From Chryseobacterium aahli (GTDB taxonomy: Bacteria > Bacteroidota > Bacteroidia > Flavobacteriales > Weeksellaceae), in contig NZ_JALDNB010000014.1 in NCBI RefSeq assembly GCF_022699665.1, positions 101,383-165,382 on the forward strand: DNA of 64,000 bases, read 5' to 3'. Position numbers and translations under genes: made by a program. The notes under the pieces are model-generated. The model was not told the DNA's origin. It searched no databases and worked only from the letters and a program-made list of their open reading frames with translations. Positions 18,404-26,608 of the stretch are shown here, one piece after another. Numbering within the stretch: position 1 is the first letter of the stretch; each line of letters begins with the position of its first letter.

Positions 18404-18467
18404 ATATCACTTAAAAACTTTAAGATATTAACTAAACACATTTATTAACCCCTTTAAAAAAAACACT

Positions 18468-18932
18468 ATGTTAACAAACAAAGGAATTGGTGGGAATGAA
18501 GTTCCACTAGACGCAAGCGAGGCGATTTTCGAGATCCCTCAAAACAGAACGCTTTTAGCACAAAAACTGACGGCAGATGATCCTGTAAAACCTGAGTTGG
18601 TAGAAGGATTGAATACGATTGACAAGGTTTTTGAGCATTTCAAGCCAGAAATTAAAGTAGATTTCGAAGATTCTGAAGGATCTGTGAAAATGGAAAACTT
18701 AAAATTCAAAAACTTAGGCGATTTCGGTACAAAAGGAATCACAGGTCAAAGTGGATTTTTAAGTGGATTGGAAACTGAAAAAGACCAGTATCAAAAGATC
18801 ATCAAGCAATTAAAAACCAACAAAATTCTTAAGGCGGCCCTTGAAGATCCGGATGCTAAAAAAGGATTATTGGATACCCTTCAGTCATTGATCAAAGAAT
18901 TGGAAAATAACAATACAACACACAACAACTAA
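18468..18932 (+). CDS. tssB: T6SS contractile sheath small subunit TssB (VipA-like)
   Basis: A 154-residue sheath small subunit. The middle (about 50-85) has the alternating strands IKVDFEDSEGSVKMENLKFKNLGDF, followed by two helices that interlock with TssC. The C-terminus is acidic and Asn-rich. The gene lies 11 bases before tssC, the obligate partner. An unusually long A-rich leader precedes the ATG. Confidence 0.88.
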   Translation: MLTNKGIGGNEVPLDASEAIFEIPQNRTLLAQKLTADDPVKPELVEGLNTIDKVFEHFKPEIKVDFEDSEGSVKMENLKFKNLGDFGTKGITGQSGFLSGLETEKDQYQKIIKQLKTNKILKAALEDPDAKKGLLDTLQSLIKELENNNTTHNN

Positions 18933-18943
18933 AAACACAAACT

Positions 18944-20311
18944 ATGGCAAAGCAAGAAGAATCAGTACAAGCAACTGGTGCTCCGGTATTGGAGCAGAAA
19001 AAAGGATCTGCATCCTTAGAAAGCAGCCTTAATAAATTAGCACGTTATGGTGGTTTCGATCTTTTGGAAACTTCCATTGAAGGCGTACAAAATATCAACC
19101 CGGACAGAAAGGCAAGAAGAAAAATCTTCCTTACAGAGTTGGCAAAAGAAAAAGAGAGAGAAACGCTTAAGAAAACTCTTGAACTTTGGGCAAATGTTAT
19201 CAGTAAAAACGATTCGTTAACAGATATGGTTGCGAATTGCGAAGATCAAAGAAAATCTTCTGAAGATCTACTTTCTAAAAACTTGTCGAAAGCGGTTGAT
19301 ATCACAAGAGAATTGGAAGCTAATTACAGAACTGCAGCATTATTCTACAAAAATACAGAATCTGATAAAGTAAAAAATATCACGATTGTGAATGCGAATC
19401 TTGAGCAGTTGAAAGATATTGATAATACAAGATTTATTGATACAATTCACGCTGAACTTTCTGACAACTATGACAGATTGGATCTTAAAAGCAACTATGG
19501 AATTCTTGTTATTCCAGGGTATTTGGGGTCGAATAAAGTTGTTGAAAAATGGGCAAAACTGGCTCACGAAAACAAAGTGATGTTGGTGACAGATTTCGAG
19601 CACCTTGATGAACCGGATGATGTAATGGAAATGTTCGATCAGGCTTATTTGACGGGTGGTGATGTTTACAGAGCGAATGTTTTGATGACTTGTAATTGGT
19701 TGGTTGGAAGAGGAAGATTCGAAGATATCAACGAAACTGAAGATCTATTTATCCCGCCTTCTGCAGCTTTAGCAGGAAAAATTTACCATACACTAATGTC
19801 TCAGGTTACTGCGGGTAAAAAGTTCGGAGGAATCAACGAAGTTGATGGTGTTAAATTCGATTTGAAGAAAAGTGAAATTGCCAACCTTGAAAACTTAGGA
19901 CTTATCCCGATGGTAAATGAATATGGGAAGGTAATGGCATTCTCTGGTAAAACATTATTCAACGGAGATAACTTAGGACTTCAGACTTATTCTGTGGTAA
20001 GAGTTTTCGATTATGTGACCAAAGTTTTGATGGATTTCCTGAACAGAAGAGCATTTGAAAACTTCACGGCTGTTACCAGAAAAGAAATTATGAACCAAAT
20101 CGTTCGTTTCCTTGACGGAATTACAGGTCCTGGTAAGCTTATTGAAAATTTTGAAATCAGAAAATTTGAGCAGGATCCTATACAAAAAGACAGAATTCAT
20201 CTTGATATTCATATGAAACCATATTTCCCGGCTAAAAACTTCCTAATCAAAATGGATGGTCATAAAGGTGACGACGGAAATGAGTGGGAAACAGAATACG
20301 AACAGAAGTAA
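18944..20311 (+). CDS. tssC: T6SS contractile sheath large subunit TssC (VipB-like)
   Basis: A 455-residue sheath large subunit. Recognisable segments are the DRKARRKIFLTE region (about 53-64), YGILVIPGYLGSNKV near 185, RAFENFTAVTRKEIMNQIVRFLD near 366-388, and the C-terminal HLDIHMKPYFPAKNFLIKMDGH typical of VipB. It forms the helical sheath with TssB that contracts to drive the Hcp tube outward. It appears complete. A strong terminator about 105 bases later ends the operon. Confidence 0.93.
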   Translation: MAKQEESVQATGAPVLEQKKGSASLESSLNKLARYGGFDLLETSIEGVQNINPDRKARRKIFLTELAKEKERETLKKTLELWANVISKNDSLTDMVANCEDQRKSSEDLLSKNLSKAVDITRELEANYRTAALFYKNTESDKVKNITIVNANLEQLKDIDNTRFIDTIHAELSDNYDRLDLKSNYGILVIPGYLGSNKVVEKWAKLAHENKVMLVTDFEHLDEPDDVMEMFDQAYLTGGDVYRANVLMTCNWLVGRGRFEDINETEDLFIPPSAALAGKIYHTLMSQVTAGKKFGGINEVDGVKFDLKKSEIANLENLGLIPMVNEYGKVMAFSGKTLFNGDNLGLQTYSVVRVFDYVTKVLMDFLNRRAFENFTAVTRKEIMNQIVRFLDGITGPGKLIENFEIRKFEQDPIQKDRIHLDIHMKPYFPAKNFLIKMDGHKGDDGNEWETEYEQK

Positions 20312-20414
20312 AAAAACTGGATTTCAAACAAGGGAATAGAAGATAGTAAGGCTGTTTTCGTAATAATTTTAAATTATTTTTTCCTATTTGTTGTTCGTCA
20401 TTTGTGATTTGGTA

Positions 20415-20443
20415 CGCGGGAAATTATTTCCCGCGTTTTTTTA
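20415..20443 (+). terminator. Intrinsic terminator after tssC
   Basis: CGCGGGAAAT and ATTTCCCGCG form a strong stem, followed by a T run. Confidence 0.9.
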
Positions 20444-20770
20444 TAGGTTTATTTGGACATTATTTAAAAGAAATATTGAATTTAAATTTTTCAACGATAT
20501 GGTATTATTGAGTATTTATCTTAAATTTTCATTTCTCTATTTTGAGATATATAATTTTGGTTAGATTGTCTATAAAATACAATGGGTATTTAAATGATAA
20601 TTAAAATCAATTATTTGACAATTATTGATAAAAATAAACAAAATATGTATTGATTTTTTAAATTGATTAAATCGGAATTAATTGTTGTAATAAGTTATTT
20701 TATATTGTTAAATTGTTATTTTTTGATAAATTTTAAATAGTAAAATAGATTAAAATTTATTAAAAATTTA
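20444..20770. other. Long AT-rich leader region upstream of hcp
   Basis: About 330 bases of almost pure A/T sequence without a convincing reading frame. It precedes the hcp promoter and may bind a regulator or nucleoid protein, but no specific operator can be named. Confidence 0.5.
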
Positions 20771-20801
20771 TTTGTGTTATTGGAAATAATTTATACATTT
20801 G
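20771..20801 (+). promoter_or_regulatory. Promoter of the first hcp gene
   Basis: TTTG at 20771-20774 is followed after exactly 19 bases by TACATTTG at 20794-20801, an excellent match to the Bacteroidota promoter form. The transcript would carry a leader of about 105 bases before the hcp start codon. Confidence 0.75.
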
Positions 20802-20913
20802 ACGAAGATATATTCCCTTGTTGGTGATTGTAAAAGATATATAACAAAATGCAAAAGGGTATATTTCCATCATTGGTATTATTGAAATTTTAAACCTAAA
20901 ATATATTTTTATT

Positions 20914-21300
20914 ATGTCATTTAAAGCAAAATTCAAAGCCGCCGGAATCGAGCGCAACATCTTAGCTGTAGACTTCGGAATGTTACAGCAAACCGACCCA
21001 ACGGGAAGACCATCTTCCATCGCAAGAGGCGGTAAAATACACTTAACAGTTGAAGGGACAGGAGCAACCGATCTTTTTGAATGGATGACCAATTCATTTG
21101 AGAGAAAAGACGGGACCGTTACATTTGTCAAAAGAGACAGTGATGCAACGCTGAAAGAACTGAAGTTCAAAGAAGCTTACATTGTGAAATACACTGAGGA
21201 TTTCGATTCTACAGGAGAAAATCCGTTGACGGAATCTTTCGTACTTTCTGCCAAAGAAATCGAAATGGGTAATGCTTCTCACAGAAACGAGTGGGTGTAA
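20914..21300 (+). CDS. hcp: T6SS tube protein Hcp (TssD), copy 1
   Basis: A 128-residue Hcp of the Bacteroidota type. The start MSFKAKFKAAGIE, the TDPTGRPSSIARGGKI segment (about 29-44), LFEWMTNSFERKDGTVTF near 55-72 and ENPLTESFVLSAKEIE near 105-120 match copy 2 closely. Hcp hexamers stack into the inner tube and can carry effectors. The gene has its own promoter and is followed by about 180 bases with inverted-repeat sequence (TTCATCGG near 21328, CCGATGAA near 21415) and no gene. Confidence 0.9.
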   Translation: MSFKAKFKAAGIERNILAVDFGMLQQTDPTGRPSSIARGGKIHLTVEGTGATDLFEWMTNSFERKDGTVTFVKRDSDATLKELKFKEAYIVKYTEDFDSTGENPLTESFVLSAKEIEMGNASHRNEWV

Positions 21301-21479
21301 TCTACAACTCTTAAAATCATTTATTTTCATCGGTTTTATTTTTTCTAAACAATTCCATATTGTTCAGTTAGGGATTAAGATATTCATGTGAAATGATTAT
21401 TTTCAATCCTTAACACCGATGAATAAATTGATTTAAAAACCAGTCAATTACAATTAATTAACACAAAAAAAAGAAAATT

Positions 21480-21875
21480 ATGTCATTTAAAGCAAAATTC
21501 AAAGTAGCAGGAAAGGAGTTCACTGCGCTTAACGTAACCTACGGCTTATTTCAGGAAACAGATGCAACAGGAAGACCGTCTACTGTAACAAGAGGAGGTA
21601 AGATTGATGTTGTAGTAGAAGGTACCAACTCAACAGAACTTTTTGAGTGGATGACCAACTCATTTGAAAGAAAGGACGGAAGTATTGTTTTTTATAAGAG
21701 AGACAGCGATGCTACCTTAAAGGAATTGAAATTTACTGAAGGATATTTGGTAAAACACAAAGAGAACTTCGATTCTACAGGTGAAAATCCATTGACTGAA
21801 ACGTTTACTATCTCAGCTAGAAAAATTGAACTTGGAGGCGGTTTTTACGAAAATGAATGGCCTGGTTCTATGTAA
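21480..21875 (+). CDS. hcp: T6SS tube protein Hcp (TssD), copy 2
   Basis: A 131-residue paralogue of copy 1 with the same start (MSFKAKFK), TDATGRPSTVTRGGKI and LFEWMTNSFERKDGS segments. The first 24 coding bases are identical between the two genes. It differs mainly at the C-terminus, which is three residues longer and ends FYENEWPGSM. The duplication suggests alternative or mixed tube subunits. Confidence 0.9.
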   Translation: MSFKAKFKVAGKEFTALNVTYGLFQETDATGRPSTVTRGGKIDVVVEGTNSTELFEWMTNSFERKDGSIVFYKRDSDATLKELKFTEGYLVKHKENFDSTGENPLTETFTISARKIELGGGFYENEWPGSM

Positions 21876-21884
21876 ATTAATAAG

Positions 21885-21914
21885 AATGGGCAATAAAGCA
21901 TTGCCCATTTTTTA
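21885..21914 (+). terminator. Intrinsic terminator after hcp copy 2
   Basis: AATGGGCAA and TTGCCCATT form a stem around TAAAGCA, followed by a T run. Confidence 0.85.
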
Positions 21915-22082
21915 GTTTTTCAGAGTAAAAAGTGTTGTTTTACCAGAAATGTAGATAATTAATATTCAGGATCAGATTTAGTTTTTATATCAATAACTGG
22001 ATAGTGAGAACTGTTATCCTGAAACCAAGAATTATCAACCAAATAACTGTCAACCGACAACCACCAACTAACAACTACAACT

Positions 22083-22469
22083 ATGTCTTTTTTATCCAAA
22101 TTAGAATTAGACGGCAACGTTTACAATATTTTAGAGTGTAAATACAGCTTTACACAGGCAACGGACGGAACGGGAAAACCGCAGGGGATGCCTCAAGGCG
22201 GAGAGATCTTTATCCGTATCGAAAGCACCGGAAATCCTGAACTTCTGGGATGGATGCTCGATCATAACCAGACCAAAAACGGAAAAATCACTTTTTTCAG
22301 AAGGGATGCAATGAGCAAACTTCAGGAGCTTGATTTTGAAAAAGCATACTGTGTCAAATTCACTGAACATTTTAACTCGGTGAATGCAGAACCTCTACAA
22401 ATCGAAATGCAATTGATCGCCAAGAAATTTGAGGTCAACGGAGCGATTCACGAAAAAACATGGAAGTAA
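22083..22469 (+). CDS. hcp: T6SS tube protein Hcp (TssD), copy 3, divergent
   Basis: A 128-residue Hcp that keeps the family frame (TDGTGKPQGMPQGGEI, LLGWMLDHNQTKNGKITFFRRD, and an ENAEP/LQIEM-type strand near 108) but is clearly more distant than copies 1 and 2 are from each other. It lies directly before vgrG, so it may be the subunit paired with that spike and its payload. The gap before it (21915-22082) shows no gene. Confidence 0.85.
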   Translation: MSFLSKLELDGNVYNILECKYSFTQATDGTGKPQGMPQGGEIFIRIESTGNPELLGWMLDHNQTKNGKITFFRRDAMSKLQELDFEKAYCVKFTEHFNSVNAEPLQIEMQLIAKKFEVNGAIHEKTWK

Positions 22470-22554
22470 TATACTTTCCAAATTTTTTTTAGATTTAAAT
22501 AAAATCTTGTGAAGTTTATTTTAAAAACACAAATCCAAATAAATATAGAAAATT

Positions 22555-24477
22555 ATGTCATATTTAGATGATGAAAACGGTTTCGGCCAGGGCAATCTAG
22601 GAAGCAATATGCGACTGAATCATCCCGATGATCTCAAAAAATACTTTTCTTCCAAAATGTTCAAGGATTTCCTCGCTGATAAAACCAGTCCTCTGGTTTA
22701 TTGCACATTGAGTTTAGACGGGAAACCTTTTTTGGATAAATCGGGTTTTTCAATTAACCTGAATCAGAATACGAATGATCACGACAACTTCACCATTATC
22801 GTTCCTGATGATGCTTTAGACAGTTTTCAGGGTTATGTGATGGAGAATTCCAAGAATATTTTAGGAAAGAACATCACGATCAATCTACATCGTTTTGGTG
22901 ATGTACGCCAAATGTTCAGCGGCATTGTTGCCAATGTGAAAAACAAGAAAGAAAACGGCTACGGAAAACTCTATATCAGCGGTTATTCACCAAGCATCCT
23001 GCTTGAAAACGGAAAAGACTGTCAGAGTTTTGAGAATAAAACGTTGGATGAAATCATAAAATCGGCCACTGCAGAATATCCCGAAAACTGTAAAGTATTG
23101 GTAGAAAACCCGAATACGAAATATGCTTTGCCTTACACGGTACAATATAAAGAATCGGATTATCAGTTTATCAAAAGACTGGCAACTCGCTACGGAGAAT
23201 ATTTTTACTACAACGGCCAGAGTATGGTTTTCGGCAATAAAGTACAGCCAATTGTTAATCTTGAAGAAAATATTGACCTTATCGAGGTTGAAGTTGAAAT
23301 GAATATTAAACCGCAAGACTTTAGTTATTCGGTATTTGATGTGCAAGGCGGAAGTAAAACCGACAAAGATTCTTCATCCGCACAGGTTCAGTATAAAGAA
23401 AATCCTTTTCAGGCGATTGCCATTACAGCATCCAAAAACGTGTACAAGAAGAAGCCCGAAATGCTTTTCAACCACACCGGAATCTCCGTCAGCACCGACC
23501 ATGAACTGAAAGAAGCAATAAGAAAGGAAAGAGAAAACAGGGAGAATCTGGTTACCGTAAAAGGCAAAAGCAAAGATCCCGAACTTAAAATAGGTGGCAG
23601 AGCCAAACTGATCGACATCAACGGCAGGGCAATGGAAACTTACCGCATCACGGAAATCAAACATTACCACGATGGCAATACGTATTATAATGAATTTGTG
23701 GGTATTCCGGATCTGTTCAATGCGCCTTATCAGGATGACGAAGCTGTTCCTTTTGGAGAAAAACAGTCTGCAAGAGTTTTGGACAACAATGATCCTTCTG
23801 GAATGGGAAGAGTACGGGTGCAGTATCCGTGGCAGGAGAAGAAGGGAGAGAAAACACCCTGGATCAGATTGATACAGCCTCATTCGGGAAGCGGAAAAGG
23901 TTTTCATTTTATCCCGGAGATCGGGGAAGAGGTATTGGTCGATTTTGAAAGTGGGAATGCGGAGAAGCCTTTTGTGGCGGGTACGCAGTATAATGGGAGT
24001 GAAACGAGTTCGTACCACACGAGCGGAAATGATAAGAAGGTGATTCACACGAGAAGTGGAACTAAAATTATTCTGAATGATGCGGAAGGCAGTGTTTTTA
24101 TAGAAGATCCGAGTGGGAATACTTATTTGATGGATGGTGCTGGAAATATTAATGTCAATGCACCGAATGATATGACGTTTACGGCGGGGAAAGATATTAA
24201 TATTTCTGCTGGAAGAAACATGTCAACTAATATAGGGAAGAATAGTACCATATATGTTGGAAATGATCATACTGAAGCAATTACAAAAATGTATACTCAG
24301 GTATCTGAAAACAAAAATGTTACTGTTAAACAAGATCAAACAGAAAATACCGGAAATAAATTTAAGAGCGTGTCTGGAGAAGCAGATATACAGACCTCTA
24401 TAGGGAATTTAAAATTGAGAGGATCTTCTTTGGCAGTGTTTCAAGGAGGAAAAGATGTGAAAGTTAGTAAAGGATGA
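22555..24477 (+). CDS. vgrG: T6SS spike protein VgrG (TssI)
   Basis: A 640-residue VgrG. The gp27-like part (residues about 45-380) carries PLVYCTLSLDGKPF, the QYKESDYQFIKRLATRYGEYFYYNG motif and the RITEIKHYHDG segment. The gp5-like OB-fold follows with VRVQYPWQEKKGEKTPWIRL and HFIPEIGEEVLVDFESGNAEKPFV. The C-terminal needle (about 500-640) is a run of short beta repeats. No extra effector domain is fused, so cargo probably attaches through the PAAR-like protein encoded next. Confidence 0.93.
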   Translation: MSYLDDENGFGQGNLGSNMRLNHPDDLKKYFSSKMFKDFLADKTSPLVYCTLSLDGKPFLDKSGFSINLNQNTNDHDNFTIIVPDDALDSFQGYVMENSKNILGKNITINLHRFGDVRQMFSGIVANVKNKKENGYGKLYISGYSPSILLENGKDCQSFENKTLDEIIKSATAEYPENCKVLVENPNTKYALPYTVQYKESDYQFIKRLATRYGEYFYYNGQSMVFGNKVQPIVNLEENIDLIEVEVEMNIKPQDFSYSVFDVQGGSKTDKDSSSAQVQYKENPFQAIAITASKNVYKKKPEMLFNHTGISVSTDHELKEAIRKERENRENLVTVKGKSKDPELKIGGRAKLIDINGRAMETYRITEIKHYHDGNTYYNEFVGIPDLFNAPYQDDEAVPFGEKQSARVLDNNDPSGMGRVRVQYPWQEKKGEKTPWIRLIQPHSGSGKGFHFIPEIGEEVLVDFESGNAEKPFVAGTQYNGSETSSYHTSGNDKKVIHTRSGTKIILNDAEGSVFIEDPSGNTYLMDGAGNINVNAPNDMTFTAGKDINISAGRNMSTNIGKNSTIYVGNDHTEAITKMYTQVSENKNVTVKQDQTENTGNKFKSVSGEADIQTSIGNLKLRGSSLAVFQGGKDVKVSKG

Positions 24478-24488
24478 AATGAAATATT

Positions 24489-25091
24489 ATGAGAAATAAT
24501 AAATTTTCATTTGTTGCCGATGAACATGATTCTAATCTCAACAAAGATCCGGATTTAACAATTATCGGGGAATCTAAAGGCTCCGTTAGTTCTAAAAAGG
24601 GGAAAAGCAGTTCAGAACATAATGCAAAACTTAATAAAAAGAGAGAGGAAAAGCAGAAAAAATCGACAGAAGACTCTCCTCTTGAAAAGAGAGAAGTTGT
24701 TATGAACGGAGCAAAGCTCAAATGTCCTTATGCTCAAACTCAGGGAGAGTTAAAAGTTACTTCGAATGAAATCAATCTTCAAGATCAGTTATGGGCAACA
24801 GAGGGTGATGGTAATAATATGATAAACCTACAATTTAAAGGAACTTGTGGACATCCTAAATGGTCTGGGCAAACTCCTCCCCCTTGTATGAGTGTTATAA
24901 AATTAAGCCCTTGGCAGAACTTGGGGACTTCTATTGTACAGGAACAGAAAGTTTTGATAAAAGAATCTTTTATCACTTGTGAGCCAACACCAAATGTAGC
25001 TGTTGTAAAAAAGCAAGAAAGAAAAATGGAAAATACAAATGATGAAGCATCCCCTAAAGATGGAATACTATACGCCTTTTTAAAAAAATAA
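24489..25091 (+). CDS. PAAR-like DUF4280 protein (spike tip/effector adaptor)
   Basis: A 200-residue protein. The first 70 residues are charged and probably disordered. From about residue 75 it has the DUF4280 pattern: VVMNGAKLKCPYAQ near 77-90, TCGHPKWSGQTPPPC near 118-132, LSPWQNLGTSIVQEQKVLIKESFITC near 140-166. The conserved Cys and His residues suggest a metal-bound tip like PAAR. It starts 11 bases after vgrG and lies 4 bases before the next gene, which suits a tip that carries the following protein as cargo. Confidence 0.78.
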   Translation: MRNNKFSFVADEHDSNLNKDPDLTIIGESKGSVSSKKGKSSSEHNAKLNKKREEKQKKSTEDSPLEKREVVMNGAKLKCPYAQTQGELKVTSNEINLQDQLWATEGDGNNMINLQFKGTCGHPKWSGQTPPPCMSVIKLSPWQNLGTSIVQEQKVLIKESFITCEPTPNVAVVKKQERKMENTNDEASPKDGILYAFLKK

Positions 25092-25095
25092 TAAT

Positions 25096-26268
25096 ATGGT
25101 TCTTTTTTTAGATTTTGAAAACGATAAAATCAATATGACTTTTCATCCAGTGCCAAAAAGTAAAGCAAAAAAATATAAAGTAAAAATCTATGCAAAAAAT
25201 TTAAGTGAAAAATTAGAAAAAGTTCATGTATACACATCTAAAGATTGGGATTTAAAAAAGGATGTAGAGAATTCCCATGATTTTACAATAAATTATGTGT
25301 TTTATAACCAAGTTGCCAAAAAAATACAAAAGAAACAATATCTACCTAATAAGATTGAATTGTTTTTTAGTGTTGTAATGAATGAAAATGAACTTGTAGC
25401 TAATAATAGCTTTATAATTCATTTTGTCAGATATATACCCAAATTATTGAATATTAAAGGTTGGGTAAATGGCGAAAAGTTGCAAAAGATATGGTTTACA
25501 AGTGGAAATAATCCAAATAAAAAACTTGTTGATCCAAAACTTGATGCTATAACATGGGAATGGATAACCCAAGAATCATCAGAGGTAAAAAGTGAGTTTG
25601 ATGATTTCCATAAAGATACAACGACTAAATTAAAAGAATCAAATAGTGCATGGAGTAACAAAATTCAGGAATCTTTACAAGGTGAGATTAAGAAAATGGC
25701 AAATGATGGTCTAGTAACCAAACCAACAAAAGGAAATAAGACAACAACATTTGGAGTAACTAGTACAAACATACTAGACCTTAAAGGTGAAAAAATTCCT
25801 CTATATGAAAAATACTATTTTAGCTCTCAATCATTTAATGGGGCTTTTGATTTGGGTGTGCATTATTTTTATGACGGAATAGATGATTTCATTGCAGCAA
25901 TAGCTAATTTTAATTATCATGTTTTTGCTACTGGAAAATTAGAATATATAGAAAGGTACCTAATGGATGACTACATTCGAATTAAGGTTGAAAAATTACA
26001 CTACTACGTTAAAGATGGGTTTGATTTTGTAGATGATGACCCGAATGAACCATCTCAACCTTTGGGATATTGGAAAATATCTGATGATGGGAGTACTGTT
26101 GAAGTGTTAAAAGATGCACCTGACTCCAACTTATTGAAAGAATACTTTGAAGTTACAAATAAGGATTACAGAAATTACAGAGATGATCATAAGAAAGGAT
26201 ATGACTACTATCTGTATTCTACTTTACATGAAGAAAACGTTAATATAACATTTGATTATGAAAGCTAA
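25096..26268 (+). CDS. Candidate T6SS cargo protein, DUF6402-like
   Basis: A 390-residue protein without signal peptide or membrane segment. The C-terminal half (about 240-385) has an FDLGVHYFYDGIDDFIAAIANF segment, then YYVKDGFDF, LGYWKIS and EVTNKDYRNYRDDHKKG. This arrangement resembles DUF6402, a family I recall beside DUF4280 PAAR-like genes, although I cannot verify it. The N-terminal half looks like beta domains. A toxic activity is plausible because a small membrane protein overlaps its end, but no catalytic residues can be named. Confidence 0.55.
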   Translation: MVLFLDFENDKINMTFHPVPKSKAKKYKVKIYAKNLSEKLEKVHVYTSKDWDLKKDVENSHDFTINYVFYNQVAKKIQKKQYLPNKIELFFSVVMNENELVANNSFIIHFVRYIPKLLNIKGWVNGEKLQKIWFTSGNNPNKKLVDPKLDAITWEWITQESSEVKSEFDDFHKDTTTKLKESNSAWSNKIQESLQGEIKKMANDGLVTKPTKGNKTTTFGVTSTNILDLKGEKIPLYEKYYFSSQSFNGAFDLGVHYFYDGIDDFIAAIANFNYHVFATGKLEYIERYLMDDYIRIKVEKLHYYVKDGFDFVDDDPNEPSQPLGYWKISDDGSTVEVLKDAPDSNLLKEYFEVTNKDYRNYRDDHKKGYDYYLYSTLHEENVNITFDYES

Positions 26269-26599
26269 TTTTTTTTGGATTTTTGCAATAATACTTATAG
26301 TTTTTACAATTCTATATTTTTTTCGACCTAAATATAATGAATATGCAATTTACAAAAGCCCCAATAATAAGTATGTAATGAAGATTTTTGTTAAGAAAAA
26401 CACGTATCATCTTTCTTTAACAAGTGAGGCTGATTACAAAAAAGCATATGCTGTTTTAGAAGATAATAACGGTAAAGTTATATATAACCCTCCATTTTAT
26501 AACCGTCAAACTTTTTTATTGGGCGATTTGAATATTGAGTGGGACTTTACTGAAAATAAAGTATACTATACAAAATTTGATTTTCTTTCTTTAGATTAA
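26258..26599 (+). CDS. Small membrane-anchored protein, candidate immunity factor
   Basis: I use the ATG at 26258 (113 aa) rather than the TTG at 26252. It overlaps the end of the upstream gene by 11 bases, indicating coupled translation. One N-terminal membrane helix (FWIFAIILIVFTILYFF) is followed by a small beta-rich domain, probably periplasmic. The overlap with a putative cargo gene is the usual arrangement of effector and immunity protein; the function is inferred from that alone. Confidence 0.55.
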   Translation: MKANFFWIFAIILIVFTILYFFRPKYNEYAIYKSPNNKYVMKIFVKKNTYHLSLTSEADYKKAYAVLEDNNGKVIYNPPFYNRQTFLLGDLNIEWDFTENKVYYTKFDFLSLD

Positions 26600-26608
26600 A
26601 ATAAAAAA

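Noticed and set aside
23374..24048. A 224-residue minus-strand frame within vgrG
   Set aside because: It is antisense to conserved VgrG sequence, with a low-quality composition and no ribosome-binding site that I can see.
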